Positions 35,920 to 46,611 of a stretch of 64,000 nucleotides of DNA are shown piece after piece (the first letter of the stretch is position 1; the number at the start of each line of letters is the position of its first letter). The notes beneath the pieces are model-generated. The model was not told the origin of the DNA. It searched no databases and saw only the letters and a program-made list of their open reading frames with translations. This DNA is from Sphingomonas sp. Leaf357. GTDB taxonomy: Bacteria > Pseudomonadota > Alphaproteobacteria > Sphingomonadales > Sphingomonadaceae. The translations under genes were made by a program, and so were the position numbers. Location: NCBI RefSeq assembly GCF_001423845.1, contig NZ_LMPM01000001.1:2189398-2253397 (forward strand). Reading direction: 5' to 3'.

Positions 35920-37203
35920 TCAGCGCTTGTCCACGGGGACGTAATCCCGCTGCGTCGGGCCGGTGTAGAGCTGGCGCGGACGACCGATCTTCTGCTCCGG
36001 ATCGGCGATCATCTCGTTCCACTGAGCGACCCAGCCAACGGTGCGGGCGAGTGCGAACAGGGCCGTGAACATGGTGGTCGGGAATCCGATCGCCGAGAGG
36101 ATTACGCCGGAGTAGAAATCGACGTTGGGAAACAGCTTCTTTTCAATGAAATAGGGATCGCTGAGCGCCATTTCCTCGAGCTTCAGCGCGACGTCGAACA
36201 CGGGATCGGTGACACCGAGTTCGCCGAGCACCTCGCGCACGGTTTGCTGCATCACGGTCGCGCGGGGATCGTAATTCTTATAGACGCGGTGGCCGAAGCC
36301 CATCAGGCGGAACGGATCGTTCTTGTCCTTGGCGCGGGCGATGAATTCCGGAATCCGGTCGACCGTGCCGATCTCGCGCAGCATGTTGAGCGCGGCTTCG
36401 TTGGCGCCGCCATGCGCCGGACCCCACAGACAGGCGATACCCGCCGCGATGCAGGCGAACGGATTCGCGCCTGACGAACCGGCGAGACGCACGGTCGAGG
36501 TCGAGGCGTTCTGTTCGTGATCGGCGTGCAGGATGAAGATGCGGTCCATCGCCTTCTCGACGATCGGGTTCACCACATAGGGCTCGGCCGGGACGCCGAA
36601 GGTCATGCGCAGGAAGTTGCCGGTGTAGCTGAGCGAATTGTCCGGATAGAGGAACGGCTGACCGGTCGAATATTTATACGCCATCGCCGCGATCGTCGGC
36701 ATCTTGGCGATCAGGCGGTGGCTGGCGATCATGCGCTGCTGCGGATCGGTGATGTCGGTCGAATCGTGGTAGAAGGCCGACAGCGCGCCGACGACGCCGC
36801 ACATGATCGCCATCGGATGCGCATCGCGCCGGAAGCCGCGATAGAAGGTCGCGAGTTGTTCGTGCAGCATCGTGTGGCGGCTGATCGTGTGGCTGAACGT
36901 GTCCAGCTCGTCCTTCGACGGCAGTTCGCCGTTCAAAAGGAGGTAGCTGACCTCCATGAAGCTGGAATCCTCGGCGAGCTGGCCGATCGGATAGCCGCGA
37001 TGCAGCAGCACGCCTTCGTCACCGTCGATATAGGTGATCGCCGAATCGCACGAAGCGGTGGACGTGAAGCCCGGATCGTAGGTGAACTTGCCGGTCTGGG
37101 CATAGAGTTTGCGGATGTCGATCACGTCCGGCCCGACGGTGCCCGACAGGACGGCGCTTTCGATTTCCTTGCCGCCGACGCTCAGCTTTGCGGTCTCGCT
37201 CAT
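35920..37203 (-). CDS. gltA: citrate synthase
   Basis: Condenses acetyl-CoA and oxaloacetate to citrate at the entry of the TCA cycle. The 427-aa protein is a type II, NADH-regulated hexameric form by length and N-terminal beta domain (residues 1-50). Catalytic motifs are [56 protein letters not shown], and the C-terminal [15 protein letters not shown]. All usual catalytic His and Asp positions are visible. ATG 37203, 25 nt downstream of gltX, so gltX and gltA form one unit on this strand followed by the small membrane gene. Confidence 0.98.
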   Translation of the reverse strand: MSETAKLSVGGKEIESAVLSGTVGPDVIDIRKLYAQTGKFTYDPGFTSTASCDSAITYIDGDEGVLLHRGYPIGQLAEDSSFMEVSYLLLNGELPSKDELDTFSHTISRHTMLHEQLATFYRGFRRDAHPMAIMCGVVGALSAFYHDSTDITDPQQRMIASHRLIAKMPTIAAMAYKYSTGQPFLYPDNSLSYTGNFLRMTFGVPAEPYVVNPIVEKAMDRIFILHADHEQNASTSTVRLAGSSGANPFACIAAGIACLWGPAHGGANEAALNMLREIGTVDRIPEFIARAKDKNDPFRLMGFGHRVYKNYDPRATVMQQTVREVLGELGVTDPVFDVALKLEEMALSDPYFIEKKLFPNVDFYSGVILSAIGFPTTMFTALFALARTVGWVAQWNEMIADPEQKIGRPRQLYTGPTQRDYVPVDKR

Positions 37204-37228
37204 ACTACGTCCTTTTCTCGTAGCCCGT

Positions 37229-38674
37229 TCAGGCGTTCATGTGATCGGCGATCCGGCCGAGGCTTTCCTCACGCCCGAGCAATACGAGCACGTCGAAAAT
37301 CCCCGGCGAGGTCTTCTTGCCCGTCAGCGCAGCCCGGAGGGGCTGTGCGACCTGGCCGAGCTTGACCCCGGATTGCTCGGCGACCTGCCGAACCGCGTCT
37401 TCGAGTTTCTCCGTATCCCAGCCGTCCAGCGCGTCAAGCGCGCTGTGTGCGGTTGCGAGAATGACGGAAGCCTCACCCTTCAGCAGATCGGCGGCGGCGG
37501 GGTCGATTTCAAGCGGCCGTACCGCAAACAGGAAGGCGGTGGCGGCGGTCAGCTCGTTGAGATTGGCCGCGCGGGGTTTCAGCGACGGCATCGCACGGAC
37601 GATCAGATCGTGCTGCGCCTGCGAAGGCACGAAGCCCAACTTGCCCGCGACGAGCGCCGCGAGACGGGCGTCATCCGACTCCCGCATGTAATGGCCGTTG
37701 AGGTTTTCGAGCTTCTTGAGATCGAAGCGCGACGGCGATTTGCCGACGCCGGAAAGGTCGAACCACGCAATCGCCTGTTCGCGGCTGATGACCTCGTCGT
37801 CGCCGTGCCCCCAACCGAGCCTGAGCAGGTAGTTGTCCAATGCCTCGGGCAGGATGCCGAGTCCGTCGCGATACGAATCGACCCCAACCGCGCCGTGGCG
37901 CTTGCTGAGCTTGGCGCCGTCGGTGCCGTGGATCAGCGGGATGTGGGCGTAGATCGGCTCGGGCCAGCCCATGCCGCGGATCACGGCCAGTTGGCGGAAG
38001 GCGTTGTTGAGGTGATCGTCGCCGCGGATGACGTGGGTAACGCCCATGTCGTGATCGTCGACGACGACCGCGAGCATATAGGTCGGCGTGCCATCCGACC
38101 GGAGCAAGACGAAATCGTCGAGCTCGGCATTCTGCACGGTGACCGCGCCCTGAACCTTGTCGTCGATCGTGGTCGCGCCGTTTTTCGGTGCCTTGATGCG
38201 GACGACGAACGGCGCGCCTTGCGGGGCGTCGCTATCCGGGCGGTCGCGCCAGCGACCGTCATAGCGCATCGGCTGTTTGGCGGCCTTCTGGGACTCGCGC
38301 AAAACGGTCAGTTCTTCGGGCGTGGCATAGCATTTGTACGCATTGCCGCTGGCGAGCAGCTGCTTGGCGACCTCGGCATGACGCGCCGCGCGGGCGAACT
38401 GATACACGGCGTCGCCGTCCCAATCGAGCCCGAGCCACATCATCGAATCGAGGATCGCGTCGATCGCCGGCTGGGTCGAGCGCGCGCGATCGGTATCCTC
38501 GATGCGCAGCAGGAAATCGCCGCCGTGATGGCGGGCGTAGAGCCAGTTGAACAGCGCGGTGCGCGCGCCGCCGATGTGCAGGAACCCGGTCGGCGATGGC
38601 GCGAACCGGGTGACGACCTTGGTGGCCGGGGGCGTCGCCTGATCGGCCGCCCCTGCTTCGTTAGTTGCGCCCAA
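37229..38674 (-). CDS. gltX: glutamate--tRNA ligase; probable TTG start
   Basis: Charges tRNA-Glu. Class I synthetase motifs [18 protein letters not shown] (HIGH-like) and [10 protein letters not shown] (KMSKS-like) are present, with [40 protein letters not shown] and a C-terminal anticodon domain. At 481 aa it matches the family. The frame is open much further upstream into comEC, but family similarity begins at [12 protein letters not shown]. The best start is TTG 38674, preceded by GGAG at 10-nt spacing; no ATG or GTG fits. The start lies only 21 bp from the divergent comEC start, an unusually tight back-to-back arrangement. Confidence 0.95.
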   Translation of the reverse strand: MGATNEAGAADQATPPATKVVTRFAPSPTGFLHIGGARTALFNWLYARHHGGDFLLRIEDTDRARSTQPAIDAILDSMMWLGLDWDGDAVYQFARAARHAEVAKQLLASGNAYKCYATPEELTVLRESQKAAKQPMRYDGRWRDRPDSDAPQGAPFVVRIKAPKNGATTIDDKVQGAVTVQNAELDDFVLLRSDGTPTYMLAVVVDDHDMGVTHVIRGDDHLNNAFRQLAVIRGMGWPEPIYAHIPLIHGTDGAKLSKRHGAVGVDSYRDGLGILPEALDNYLLRLGWGHGDDEVISREQAIAWFDLSGVGKSPSRFDLKKLENLNGHYMRESDDARLAALVAGKLGFVPSQAQHDLIVRAMPSLKPRAANLNELTAATAFLFAVRPLEIDPAAADLLKGEASVILATAHSALDALDGWDTEKLEDAVRQVAEQSGVKLGQVAQPLRAALTGKKTSPGIFDVLVLLGREESLGRIADHMNA

Positions 38675-38695
38675 CCGCGCTTGCTCCCAAACTTG

Positions 38696-40945
38696 ATGAT
38701 GATGGCCAGTTCCGCCGCCGAGCCCCCTAGCACGCGTGCCGAGCCGCTTCAAATCGGCGGGCGCGGGGCGTTCGTGCGGGCGCGGGACGGGGTGGAACGG
38801 TGGCTGGAGGCGGAGCGCGACCAGATCGCGCTGTGGCTGCCGGTGATGCTGGGGGCGGGGATTGCCGCATGGTTCGTGCTGCCGAACGAGCGGAGCTGGG
38901 TGCTGGCCTTGCTGCTGTTCGGCGCGGCGGCGTTCGGGGCGGCGGGGATCGGGCGCGGCGGACGGGCGGCGCGGGCGATCTTGATTGCCGGCCTGGCGGC
39001 GGCTTTGGGGCTGGCGTCCGTGTGGTGGCGGGCCGAGCACGCTGGCGGGGTGGTGCTGACCCGGGCGACGATCGCGACGTTCGAGGCGCGGGTGGAGAGT
39101 ATCCAGCCGCTGCCGGCGCGGGAGCTGGTGCGGTTGCGGTTGGCGCCGACGCGGGTTCTGGATGTCGGAACGGGGCGGAAGGCAACGGCACTCCCCGCCT
39201 TCGTTCGGGTCAATCTGGCCGAGGCGGATGTGCCGAAGGGGCTCACGCGCGGGGCGGTGATCGCGCTCAGGGCGAGGCTGATGCCGCCACCCCAGCCCGC
39301 GGTGCCGGGCGCGTACGATTATGCGCGGGTGGCGTGGTTCGACCGGATCGGCGGGACGGGACGCGGGTTCGCGCCGGTGAAGATCGTCGCGGCGGGTGAA
39401 GCCGAGGGGGCGGCGCTCAGGCAGCGATTGTCGACGCATATCGAGAATAGCCTGGGGGGCAGTGCGGGCGGCATCGCCAGCGCTCTGGCGACCGGCGACG
39501 AGGGCGCGATATCCGAAGAGGATGCGGATGCGATGCGGCGATCGGGGCTGGCGCATCTGCTGTCGGTCAGCGGTTTGCACATCACCGCCGTTGTCGCGGC
39601 GACGATGCTGGTGGTGGTGCGGCTGCTGGCACTGAGCCCGTGGCTGGCGCTGCGCTTCCGGTTGCCGTTGATCGCGGCGGGCGCGGGCGCGGCGGCGGCG
39701 ATCGGCTACACGCTGCTGACCGGCAGCCAGGTACCGACGATCCGGTCCTGCGTTGCGGCGTTGCTCGTGCTGGTCGCGCTGGCGCTGGGGCGCGAGGCGA
39801 TGACGCTCCGGCTGGTCGCGGCGGGGGCGGTGATCGTGTTGCTGCTATGGCCGGAGGCGCTGGCCGGGCCGAGCTTCCAGCTATCGTTCGCGGCGATCAC
39901 CGCGATCGTGGCGTTGAACGAGCATCCCGGGATCAAGACGTTGGTGATGGCGCGCGACGAACCGCGGGTGAAACGCTTCGGGCGGGCGATCGGGGCACTG
40001 GTGCTGACCGGGCTGGCCGTGGAGATCGCGCTGCTGCCGATCGGGCTGTACCATTTCCACAAGGCCGGGCTTTACGGCGTGGCGGCGAACATCGTCGCGA
40101 TCCCGCTGACGACGTTCGTCATCATGCCCTTGGAAGCGCTGGCGCTGGCACTCGATTTCTTCGGTCTGGGCGCGCCCTTCTGGTGGCTGACGGGCAAGGC
40201 GCTGACGATACTGCTGTGGATCGCACGGACGACGGCGCAGGCACCGGGATCGGTCGCCGCGCTGCCCGCGATGCCGGCGGGGGCGTTCGCGGCGATGGTG
40301 GTCGGCGGATTGTGGATCGCCCTGTGGCGGACGCGGTGGCGGCGGCTGGGCCTCGCGCCGCTGGGGTTCGGGATCGTCTGGGCCATGATGACGCCGGCAC
40401 CGGACCTGCTGGTGACGGGCGACGGGCGGCATTTGGCGGTACGGACGGCGGATGGTGGCGTGGCGATGCTGCGCGATCGGGCGGGCGATTACATTTCCGA
40501 TACGCTCGCCGAGAATGGCGGCGTGGACGGCGTGCCGATGTTGCTGTCCGAACGACCGGAGGCGCGGTGCAGTCGTGATCTGTGCCTGATCGAGCGTCAG
40601 GCGGGCGGGCGGACGTGGCGGATTCTGGCGACGCGCAGCCTGTATCTGGTGCCGATACAGGAATTGATCGCGGCGTGCGGGGCGGCGGACATCGTCGTGA
40701 GCGAGCGGCGGCTGCCCAGAGCGTGCCGGCCGCGCTGGTTGCGGCTCGACAGGAATATGCTCGCGCGAACCGGTGGCGTGGCGATCACCTTGTCGCGGCA
40801 GGATGTCGACAGCGTCGTGCGGCCCGGGGATCGGCATCCGTGGCGGGTGGCGGTTGCGGATGGCAGGCCGTCCGGTTCGTTCGGGAAGGTGCGCTTTTCG
40901 GGCGGGCGCTGGCATCGACGTACGGTTCGCAGGGATGCGGAATGA
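38696..40945 (+). CDS. comEC: ComEC/Rec2 family DNA-uptake channel protein
   Basis: A 749-aa inner-membrane protein of the competence channel family, which moves single-stranded DNA into the cytosol in transformable bacteria. In order: N-terminal helices and a DUF4131-like segment (about 45-190, with [18 protein letters not shown]), then the Competence core with [20 protein letters not shown] and [13 protein letters not shown], and a degenerate C-terminal beta domain (about 565-740, [18 protein letters not shown]) rather than an intact metallo-beta-lactamase domain; this is common in alphaproteobacteria. Three ATGs (38696, 38699, 38702) could start it. The same frame stays open upstream to 37109 on the strand opposite gltX, but that part is a shadow. 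No other com or pilus genes are near. Confidence 0.9.
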   Translation: MMMASSAAEPPSTRAEPLQIGGRGAFVRARDGVERWLEAERDQIALWLPVMLGAGIAAWFVLPNERSWVLALLLFGAAAFGAAGIGRGGRAARAILIAGLAAALGLASVWWRAEHAGGVVLTRATIATFEARVESIQPLPARELVRLRLAPTRVLDVGTGRKATALPAFVRVNLAEADVPKGLTRGAVIALRARLMPPPQPAVPGAYDYARVAWFDRIGGTGRGFAPVKIVAAGEAEGAALRQRLSTHIENSLGGSAGGIASALATGDEGAISEEDADAMRRSGLAHLLSVSGLHITAVVAATMLVVVRLLALSPWLALRFRLPLIAAGAGAAAAIGYTLLTGSQVPTIRSCVAALLVLVALALGREAMTLRLVAAGAVIVLLLWPEALAGPSFQLSFAAITAIVALNEHPGIKTLVMARDEPRVKRFGRAIGALVLTGLAVEIALLPIGLYHFHKAGLYGVAANIVAIPLTTFVIMPLEALALALDFFGLGAPFWWLTGKALTILLWIARTTAQAPGSVAALPAMPAGAFAAMVVGGLWIALWRTRWRRLGLAPLGFGIVWAMMTPAPDLLVTGDGRHLAVRTADGGVAMLRDRAGDYISDTLAENGGVDGVPMLLSERPEARCSRDLCLIERQAGGRTWRILATRSLYLVPIQELIAACGAADIVVSERRLPRACRPRWLRLDRNMLARTGGVAITLSRQDVDSVVRPGDRHPWRVAVADGRPSGSFGKVRFSGGRWHRRTVRRDAE

Positions 40946-41284
40946 AACGGTGCTCAGGCCGTTGCTATATGTATGCCCGTCATCCTGAACTTGTTTCAGG
41001 ATCCAGGCGCGGTCATCTGTCAAAAAGACGGTGTCTGTGGACCGGCTGACCGCGCATGGATGCTGAAACAAGTTCAGCATGACGATGTATGTTTGGCGGA
41101 GGCGTTGTCGCCCAATGCCATATGCCGCCGCCCGGAATAACGGACCTGTCGAGAACCGCGCGATGGATTCCAGATAACCCTAAGACGACGGTTTGGTTAG
41201 AACGGCATCCTACAACGATGAGCGGACCTGCCAGCCTTCGTTGGAGGGCGATGCAAGACGGCTTTCAGTCCGAAGGACCGGACG
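40946..41284. other. 339-bp gap between comEC and lexA 3' ends
   Basis: This gap separates two convergent genes. It holds one full dispersed palindrome (40978-41084). The remaining 200 bp to lexA shows no convincing ORF, no ribosome-binding site with a coding pattern, and no T-rich terminator on either strand. Confidence 0.6.
40978..41084. repeat. dispersed palindrome, copy 3
   Basis: Arms 40978-41015 and 41047-41084 (38 nt each, a few mismatches) share the core CATCCTGAACTTGTTTCAGG and its complement TGCTGAAACAAGTTCAGCAT. This is the clearest member of the CTGAACTTGTTTCAG class. Confidence 0.85.
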
Positions 41285-41950
41285 TCAATCGTAGCGGCGG
41301 AGCAGGCCGGCAAGTTTGCCCTGCACGCGAACCTGCTGAGGGGCATAACGCTGTGGATCGTAGGCGCGGTTGGCGGGATCGAGCCGGACCATGGCACCTT
41401 CGCGGCGGAAGTATTTGAGCGTCGCTTCGCTATCCTCGATCAGTGCCACCACGATCTCGCCGTCGCGGGCGGTATCGGCACGGCGGATGAGGGCGTAGTC
41501 GCCGTCGAGAATACCGGCCTCGACCATCGAATCGCCCGACACTTCCAGCGCATAATGTTCGCCGCTACCGAGCAAGGCGGCCGGGACGGCGAGCATCGCG
41601 CTACCCTCGAACGCCTCGATCGGCACACCGGCGGCGATCCGGCCGTGCAGCGGAATCTCGATCACGTCGTTGGCCGGTTCCGGCAGAGTGCGGATATTGC
41701 TGGGGGGTGCCTTGACGATCGGCTTCGTTTCGCCGCGTTCCGGCATCTTCAAAACTTCGAGCGCGCGGGCGCGGTTGGGCAGGCGGCGGATGAACTTGCG
41801 TTCCTCCAGCGCGCTGATCAGACGGTGGACACCCGACTTCGACTTGAGGTCGAGCGCCTCCTTCATCTCCTCGAACGAGGGGGATACGCCCGATTCCTCC
41901 AGGCGATCGTTGATGAAGCAGATAAGCTCGTGCTGCTTGCGCGTAAGCAT
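41285..41950 (-). CDS. lexA: LexA repressor
   Basis: SOS repressor and self-cleaving protease, 221 aa. The N-terminal winged-helix DNA-binding domain covers residues 1-65 ([23 protein letters not shown]). The linker leads to the cleavage site [12 protein letters not shown], cut between A107 and G108. The catalytic dyad is S141 ([12 protein letters not shown]) and K179 (SEATLKYF). All elements are intact. The promoter carries two overlapping alphaproteobacterial SOS boxes 16-41 bp before the start codon, so autoregulation is strongly supported. moeA lies upstream on the same strand with 54 bp between. Confidence 0.97.
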   Translation of the reverse strand: MLTRKQHELICFINDRLEESGVSPSFEEMKEALDLKSKSGVHRLISALEERKFIRRLPNRARALEVLKMPERGETKPIVKAPPSNIRTLPEPANDVIEIPLHGRIAAGVPIEAFEGSAMLAVPAALLGSGEHYALEVSGDSMVEAGILDGDYALIRRADTARDGEIVVALIEDSEATLKYFRREGAMVRLDPANRAYDPQRYAPQQVRVQGKLAGLLRRYD

Positions 41951-41965
41951 AGCGTTCCTCCGTCA

Positions 41966-41991
41966 GAACAGACGAGGAACCTTTACGGAAC
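41966..41991 (-). promoter_or_regulatory. double overlapping LexA operator (GTTC-N7-GTTC-N7-GTTC)
   Basis: On the - strand three GTTC tetramers occur at 41991-41988, 41980-41977 and 41969-41966, separated by exactly 7 nt each (CGTAAAG and CTCGTCT). The alphaproteobacterial LexA box is GTTC-N7-GTTC, so this gives two boxes sharing the middle half-site. It lies 16 nt upstream of the lexA ATG. Confidence 0.92.
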
Positions 41992-42004
41992 GCTTCGGGG
42001 GGTG

Positions 42005-43189
42005 TCAAGCGAGAGGGAGGATGTCCACCAACTCGCCGATTTCCGCTGCCGGCGCGTGCGCCGGACGCAGCACGAGGCAGTCGGCGCGGGCGAGCGTTCG
42101 GAGCATCGAGCTGTCCTGGATGGTCGAGGCATGGACGCGCCCGTCACGCAATTCGGCGCGCAGGTAATCGGTGCGGTGATCGTTGGCGCGCAGCGGTTCG
42201 CCGAGCGGGGCGGCAAACGTGCGGGGCAGGGGATCGGCCGCGCCGGACATGGCGGCGACTAGCGGCCGAAGAAAGATCGTCGCGGTGACGAACGCGGATA
42301 CCGGATTGCCAGGCAGGCCGAGCACGACGGCGTCGCCCAGTCGCCCGGCCATCATCGGCTTGCCGGGGCGGAGCGCGATCTTCCAGAAATCGATCGTGCC
42401 GCCGGCGGCCTCGAGCGCGGGCCGGACGAGATCGTGATCGCCGACCGACGCTCCGCCGGTGGTGACGAGGATGTCGGCGCGGACAGCCGCGAAGGCGGCG
42501 GTCATGACGGCGAGATCGTCGGGGATGATGCCGAGATCGATGATGTCGACCGGCAGATCGCGCAGCAGCGCGGCGAGCATCAGGCCGTTGGTTTCGGGAA
42601 GCTTGGCCGGATCGCCGCTGCCGGGGCGGGCGAGTTCGTCGCCGGTGGCGGCGATCGCGACGGTTAGGCGGCGCGCGACCGGGAGCGTGGCGTGGCCACC
42701 GAGCGCGCCAAGCGCGAGCGCCGCCGGGGTCAGGCGCTCGCCTTTCGCGATCAGTATGTCGCCGGTGGAGAAGTCCAGTCCGCGCGGGCGGACGCTGCTC
42801 GCGTGGCGGGCGGGGCCTTCGCCGGTGAGGTGGATCGTGTCGCCGTCGCGCGTAGCCTCTTCCTGGACGAGGATCGTGTCGGTGCCTGGCGGCAGGGCTG
42901 CGCCGGTAAAGATGCGCACCGTTTCGCCCGCGCCGACCGCGCCGGAAAAGGCGTGGCCGGCAGCGCTTTCGCCGACCAGCGCGAACGGGCCGGGGAGGTC
43001 TTCGTACCGGATCGCATAGCCGTCCATCGCCGATAGATCGGCTTCGGGCTGGGTGCGGCGGGCCGGGATGGCATCGGTCGTCCAGCGGCCGATGGCGTGC
43101 GCGAGCGGGACGGTCTCCGACGGGATGGCGGGAGCGAGCGCGAAGAGTCGGGTCTGGGCGTCCACGACGGCGAGGAGAGCGGGGGGCAT
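42005..43189 (-). CDS. moeA: molybdopterin molybdotransferase
   Basis: Inserts molybdate into adenylylated molybdopterin, the last step of Mo-cofactor synthesis. The 394-aa protein has the MoeA domains: the N-terminal SAMDGYAIRYEDLPG, GHAFSGAVGAGETVRIFTGAALPPGTDT, the MoCF-like domain TTGGASVGDHDLVR with GLPGNPVSAFV, and the C-terminal beta domain. moaC lies 6.4 kb away on the same strand; the region between holds unrelated membrane and TonB genes, so the two molybdenum genes appear to have been separated. ATG 43189. Confidence 0.96.
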   Translation of the reverse strand: MPPALLAVVDAQTRLFALAPAIPSETVPLAHAIGRWTTDAIPARRTQPEADLSAMDGYAIRYEDLPGPFALVGESAAGHAFSGAVGAGETVRIFTGAALPPGTDTILVQEEATRDGDTIHLTGEGPARHASSVRPRGLDFSTGDILIAKGERLTPAALALGALGGHATLPVARRLTVAIAATGDELARPGSGDPAKLPETNGLMLAALLRDLPVDIIDLGIIPDDLAVMTAAFAAVRADILVTTGGASVGDHDLVRPALEAAGGTIDFWKIALRPGKPMMAGRLGDAVVLGLPGNPVSAFVTATIFLRPLVAAMSGAADPLPRTFAAPLGEPLRANDHRTDYLRAELRDGRVHASTIQDSSMLRTLARADCLVLRPAHAPAAEIGELVDILPLA

Positions 43190-43300
43190 GGCGGCTCAGT
43201 GTCACGATCGCGCGCCGGAAGACAGCGGGATTGTCGTGGTGATCGAGAATAGCGTTCTCTGCGGTTCGATTTGATGGAGATTCCGGCTGTGCACCGACGG

Positions 43301-44842
43301 CTATATCCGGTCGTCCCAGTCCTCTGGCGCGACGCGTTCCGGGAAGTCCCTATAAAGAGGATTAGGCCATTTGCCGGTCCAGCATCTCGCCGGATCGTAT
43401 GGCTTGATCTTCGCCGGTGTCTGGGGTGCGATCAGGCGATTGGCGTGCGACCAAGGCGTGACATAGGTATCGAAGCCGCCGGGTACGACGCCGAAATAGC
43501 TGCAGACGACTTCCGGCGCGCGTGGATAGATGACAGCGCGGACGACATCGAACGCCGGAGTCGCCGCGCCGAGCAGCAACGCGCCGATCATGATGTTGCG
43601 CCACAATTCACGGCCGGGTACGGCTGGCTTCACCAGCACATCGGCGACCGACAATGAAAGGATGGCTAGCGCGGGAATCGAGGCGCGCATGACGAAATCG
43701 TTCGAGGTGCCGACTTGAATGAATGGCGCAACGAGCAGGACGATTGCAGTGACAGCAATCGTAGTGCCGCCAAATCGACCGTGCCGTCCGATGAACCAGA
43801 GCCCGACCAGATAGGGGCCGACCTCGATCAGTTCGAAGATGAGATATTGGGACAGGTCGATGGCCGCACTTCCGCCGCCCACCGCGCCGCTGCCCGATGC
43901 AAGATACAGCAGGCTAGGCGTCGAGAGTGCCAGCGTGAGCGCGGGCGGCCCGATGTCGCGCGGGCGAACCTGCCCGCGCATCAGCGCTGCGATGGCGCCG
44001 AACGCTGCGAACGGCGCAATGCCCATCACAGCGAACGGCGACCAAAGAGCGAGCAGCGGGATTGGGGCCAGGAACGCCGCCAGGGAAATTTTGCCGGTCC
44101 TCCACAGCAGAAAGAGCAATGCGCCGACCCAGCCGGCCAGTCCATGTTGAGGCACGGCGAAAGCCTGGGTCAGATGCGCGGTGAAGATGGCGACGTTCCA
44201 CCGTTCGGACGTCGCCAGAAGCGATTGTCCGGCCATCAACTGACCGACGATGTCCATTCCGCTGAAGCCGAGAAAGATCGCGAGCGCAATCTTGCGGGAC
44301 CGGGCGTCCTCAAACAGGTGACTGCCGAGCAGGAACAGCACGGCAAGCAACGCGCTATTCTGGACGAACAATGCCCATTCTGCGGCGTGATAGCCCGACT
44401 CTTTGCCGATCAAGGCGGGTGCCAAATACATGCCGAGCGGCGCGCGCAACAGATCTGGCGTCGACCGGACATCGTAGACGAAAGGCCAGGGATAGATGGT
44501 GAGATCGCGCAGAACCGCGGCGCGCACCTGCCAATCGGTGTGCGCGTAGAACAGGCGTCCTTCGCCACCGAGCAGGAATATGATCGCCGCGACGGAGCCG
44601 CAGACCAGCACGGTCTTGGCACCCGGCCGGTATTCGGCGTCGATGCCAGCATGCCGGGCCAGGAGGAAAGCCGGCGCTGCCATTAAAGCAATGACGGGAA
44701 GGCCCCACAGCGGCACGAGGCCGAGAAACAGCCAGAGCAGCAATTGGTCGAGACCCAGCGCGAAACACAGGATCGCAACCAGCATTGTCGGCGTGGCGAC
44801 ATCGCGCGTGCCCTTCGCCGCAGCGACGGCATTAGATATCAT
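43301..44842 (-). CDS. polytopic membrane protein, unknown function
   Basis: A 513-aa protein with about ten to twelve hydrophobic helices throughout and a soluble C-terminal tail of about 65 residues that is rich in aromatic and proline residues (YFGVVPGGFDTYVTP, WTGKWPNPLYRDFPERV). This outline resembles integral-membrane glycosyltransferases or polymerases of cell-surface polysaccharides (GT-C fold), but no D-D or E-x-x-x-D catalytic loop can be assigned with confidence. It is divergent from another such protein across 147 bp. Base composition looks lower in GC than the surrounding trp and mo genes. Confidence 0.6.
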   Translation of the reverse strand: MISNAVAAAKGTRDVATPTMLVAILCFALGLDQLLLWLFLGLVPLWGLPVIALMAAPAFLLARHAGIDAEYRPGAKTVLVCGSVAAIIFLLGGEGRLFYAHTDWQVRAAVLRDLTIYPWPFVYDVRSTPDLLRAPLGMYLAPALIGKESGYHAAEWALFVQNSALLAVLFLLGSHLFEDARSRKIALAIFLGFSGMDIVGQLMAGQSLLATSERWNVAIFTAHLTQAFAVPQHGLAGWVGALLFLLWRTGKISLAAFLAPIPLLALWSPFAVMGIAPFAAFGAIAALMRGQVRPRDIGPPALTLALSTPSLLYLASGSGAVGGGSAAIDLSQYLIFELIEVGPYLVGLWFIGRHGRFGGTTIAVTAIVLLVAPFIQVGTSNDFVMRASIPALAILSLSVADVLVKPAVPGRELWRNIMIGALLLGAATPAFDVVRAVIYPRAPEVVCSYFGVVPGGFDTYVTPWSHANRLIAPQTPAKIKPYDPARCWTGKWPNPLYRDFPERVAPEDWDDRI

Positions 44843-44989
44843 GATCGGCGCTCACCGGGCCGGGATATCGGTTCGGTCTCAAAAGATGGTTAAGGGCGCA
44901 GCTGCCTCACGCAGACTCCGACCACAATTTACTGGCCGTTCGCCACGGATCCCGTAAGGTTCGAGGATATCGAGGGTGTCTTCGATGCG

Positions 44990-46591
44990 ATGGCTGGTGG
45001 CGTGGGGGCGTCATACATGACGAAAAAGATGCGCGCGTCGCCGGAGCCGACCTACATCGCGCGATCCATTTCCGCCATTGCATCGCGCCCGGCTTTGGCA
45101 ATAACCTTGTTCATCTGTGCGATCACCGCGATCCTGTTGGTTGCGTTGCCGCGGCCGCTCAGTCCGGATATTTCGGGTCAGCTCTGGATCGCCGACCGCC
45201 TGCGCCATGGTGCGCGTCTTTATATCGACATCAGCGAGATCAATCCGCCGTTATGGTTTTGGCTGGCGATGCCGATAGACTTGCTGGCCGATTTGATGGG
45301 CATCCGAGCGGAGGACGGTCTGATCACGGTGATGGGCGGCGCGGCGCTGGCCAGCCTGCTCGCGACGGATCGGCTGCTGATCGGATATACTCCGGCCCTG
45401 CGCACCCCGATCTTGTTATACGCCGCATGTATCCTGCTAATCATGCCGTTGCGCGATCTGGGCCAGCGCGAGCAGATGGCCCTGATCGGCGCGGTGCCTT
45501 ATGCCGCGTTGATCGCTGCGCGACGCCAGGGATTGCCCGTTTCGGCCTGGTTGGCCGGGATCGTGGGTTTCGGGGCGGCGATCGGATTTGCGCTCAAGCA
45601 TTATTTCGTCGGCGTGCCGCTGCTACTGGAAGTTTGGCTCTTGTTCAGCTTGCGCCGCAAATGGCGACCCTTTCGCATCGAGTTGCTGGTGCTGATGTCC
45701 GCAGGGTTGGGATATTTCGGGGCGATCCTGATCGTGACGCCTGGCTATCTGCGGGTTTCGGTGCCTGAACTTGCGCTGGCTTATGGCGCCGTCGGGGCAC
45801 CCGGCTTGCAATACATGATCCGTCCAGCACAACCGGTGTGGTTGCTGATCCTGTGCGGCATGGCGGCTGAGCGTGGCGTTGCGCGACGCCCTTTGCCGCC
45901 GATCACGATGGCGCTGTTGACCGCAGCGGCCGGTTTTTTCATCGGCTGGGCGATCCAGCATAAAGGCTGGCCGTATCAGAGCATCGCGACGACCGGAACG
46001 CTGGCGATTGCGATGGCAACTGCGCTGGCCGACCTTCTGGGCCGGCCCGGTGCGCGCCCGCGCCTGATTGCTGTCGTGGCGCTGATTGGGGCCGTCTCGC
46101 TGTTTCTGGCACCCACCCAATGGGTGCCGGTGTCGGATAGCGACATCGCAGCTGCTCTGGCCGACTTGAAATCCGGTGATGCAATCGCGATCATTTCAAA
46201 CGAAGGGCGCACCGCCTGGCCGTCAACAGTGGGACGCGGCTTGCGCTTTGCCGGGCGGCGCGGATCCTTCTGGATATTTGCGGCGGTCGACGCGAACATG
46301 CAGGGGAAGAAGGATCCGCGGATCGCCGCGCTCGGTCGCAATGTGGTAGCTGAGGCGGTGCGGGATTATCGCTGCCTGCCACCCAAGCGGATCATCTTTT
46401 CGCCAGGCAAAGCAGCGAGGGGGGTCATCAGCGCATCGGACAATCCGCTGGGATATTTCAACCACGATCCCGATTTCATGCGCCTGATTCAGAACTACCG
46501 GCGGCTGGAGCTGCCGGGCCATTTCGATGCCTTCCAACTGGTGCGGCCGCTAAATCCCCTGCGCGACGCCCGGTGCCCGCGCGGCATTTAA
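44990..46591 (+). CDS. polytopic membrane protein, GT-C-like glycosyltransferase candidate
   Basis: A 533-aa protein with about nine to ten helices after an N-terminal cytosolic stretch and a soluble C-terminal domain of about 120 residues (LKSGDAIAIISNEGRTAWPSTV, RCLPPKRIIFSP). The first periplasmic loop reads PLSPDISGQLWIADRL ... YIDISEINPPLWFW, with an acidic residue placed as in ArnT/PMT-like GT-C transferases, and DLGQREQMALIGAVPYAAL is also typical of such proteins. A role in moving a lipid-linked sugar on the periplasmic face is a reasonable inference; acceptor unknown. Start ATG 44990, or ATG 45017 (MTKKMRASPEPT). Confidence 0.65.
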   Translation: MAGGVGASYMTKKMRASPEPTYIARSISAIASRPALAITLFICAITAILLVALPRPLSPDISGQLWIADRLRHGARLYIDISEINPPLWFWLAMPIDLLADLMGIRAEDGLITVMGGAALASLLATDRLLIGYTPALRTPILLYAACILLIMPLRDLGQREQMALIGAVPYAALIAARRQGLPVSAWLAGIVGFGAAIGFALKHYFVGVPLLLEVWLLFSLRRKWRPFRIELLVLMSAGLGYFGAILIVTPGYLRVSVPELALAYGAVGAPGLQYMIRPAQPVWLLILCGMAAERGVARRPLPPITMALLTAAAGFFIGWAIQHKGWPYQSIATTGTLAIAMATALADLLGRPGARPRLIAVVALIGAVSLFLAPTQWVPVSDSDIAAALADLKSGDAIAIISNEGRTAWPSTVGRGLRFAGRRGSFWIFAAVDANMQGKKDPRIAALGRNVVAEAVRDYRCLPPKRIIFSPGKAARGVISASDNPLGYFNHDPDFMRLIQNYRRLELPGHFDAFQLVRPLNPLRDARCPRGI

Positions 46592-46611
46592 AGGAGCCGA
46601 CGGTTGCAGTG

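Noticed and set aside
37109..38695. Long + strand open frame preceding comEC, opposite gltX
   Set aside because: It has no start context or family pattern, is rich in R and V as shadow frames of GC-rich genes are, and gltX motifs on the other strand are complete.
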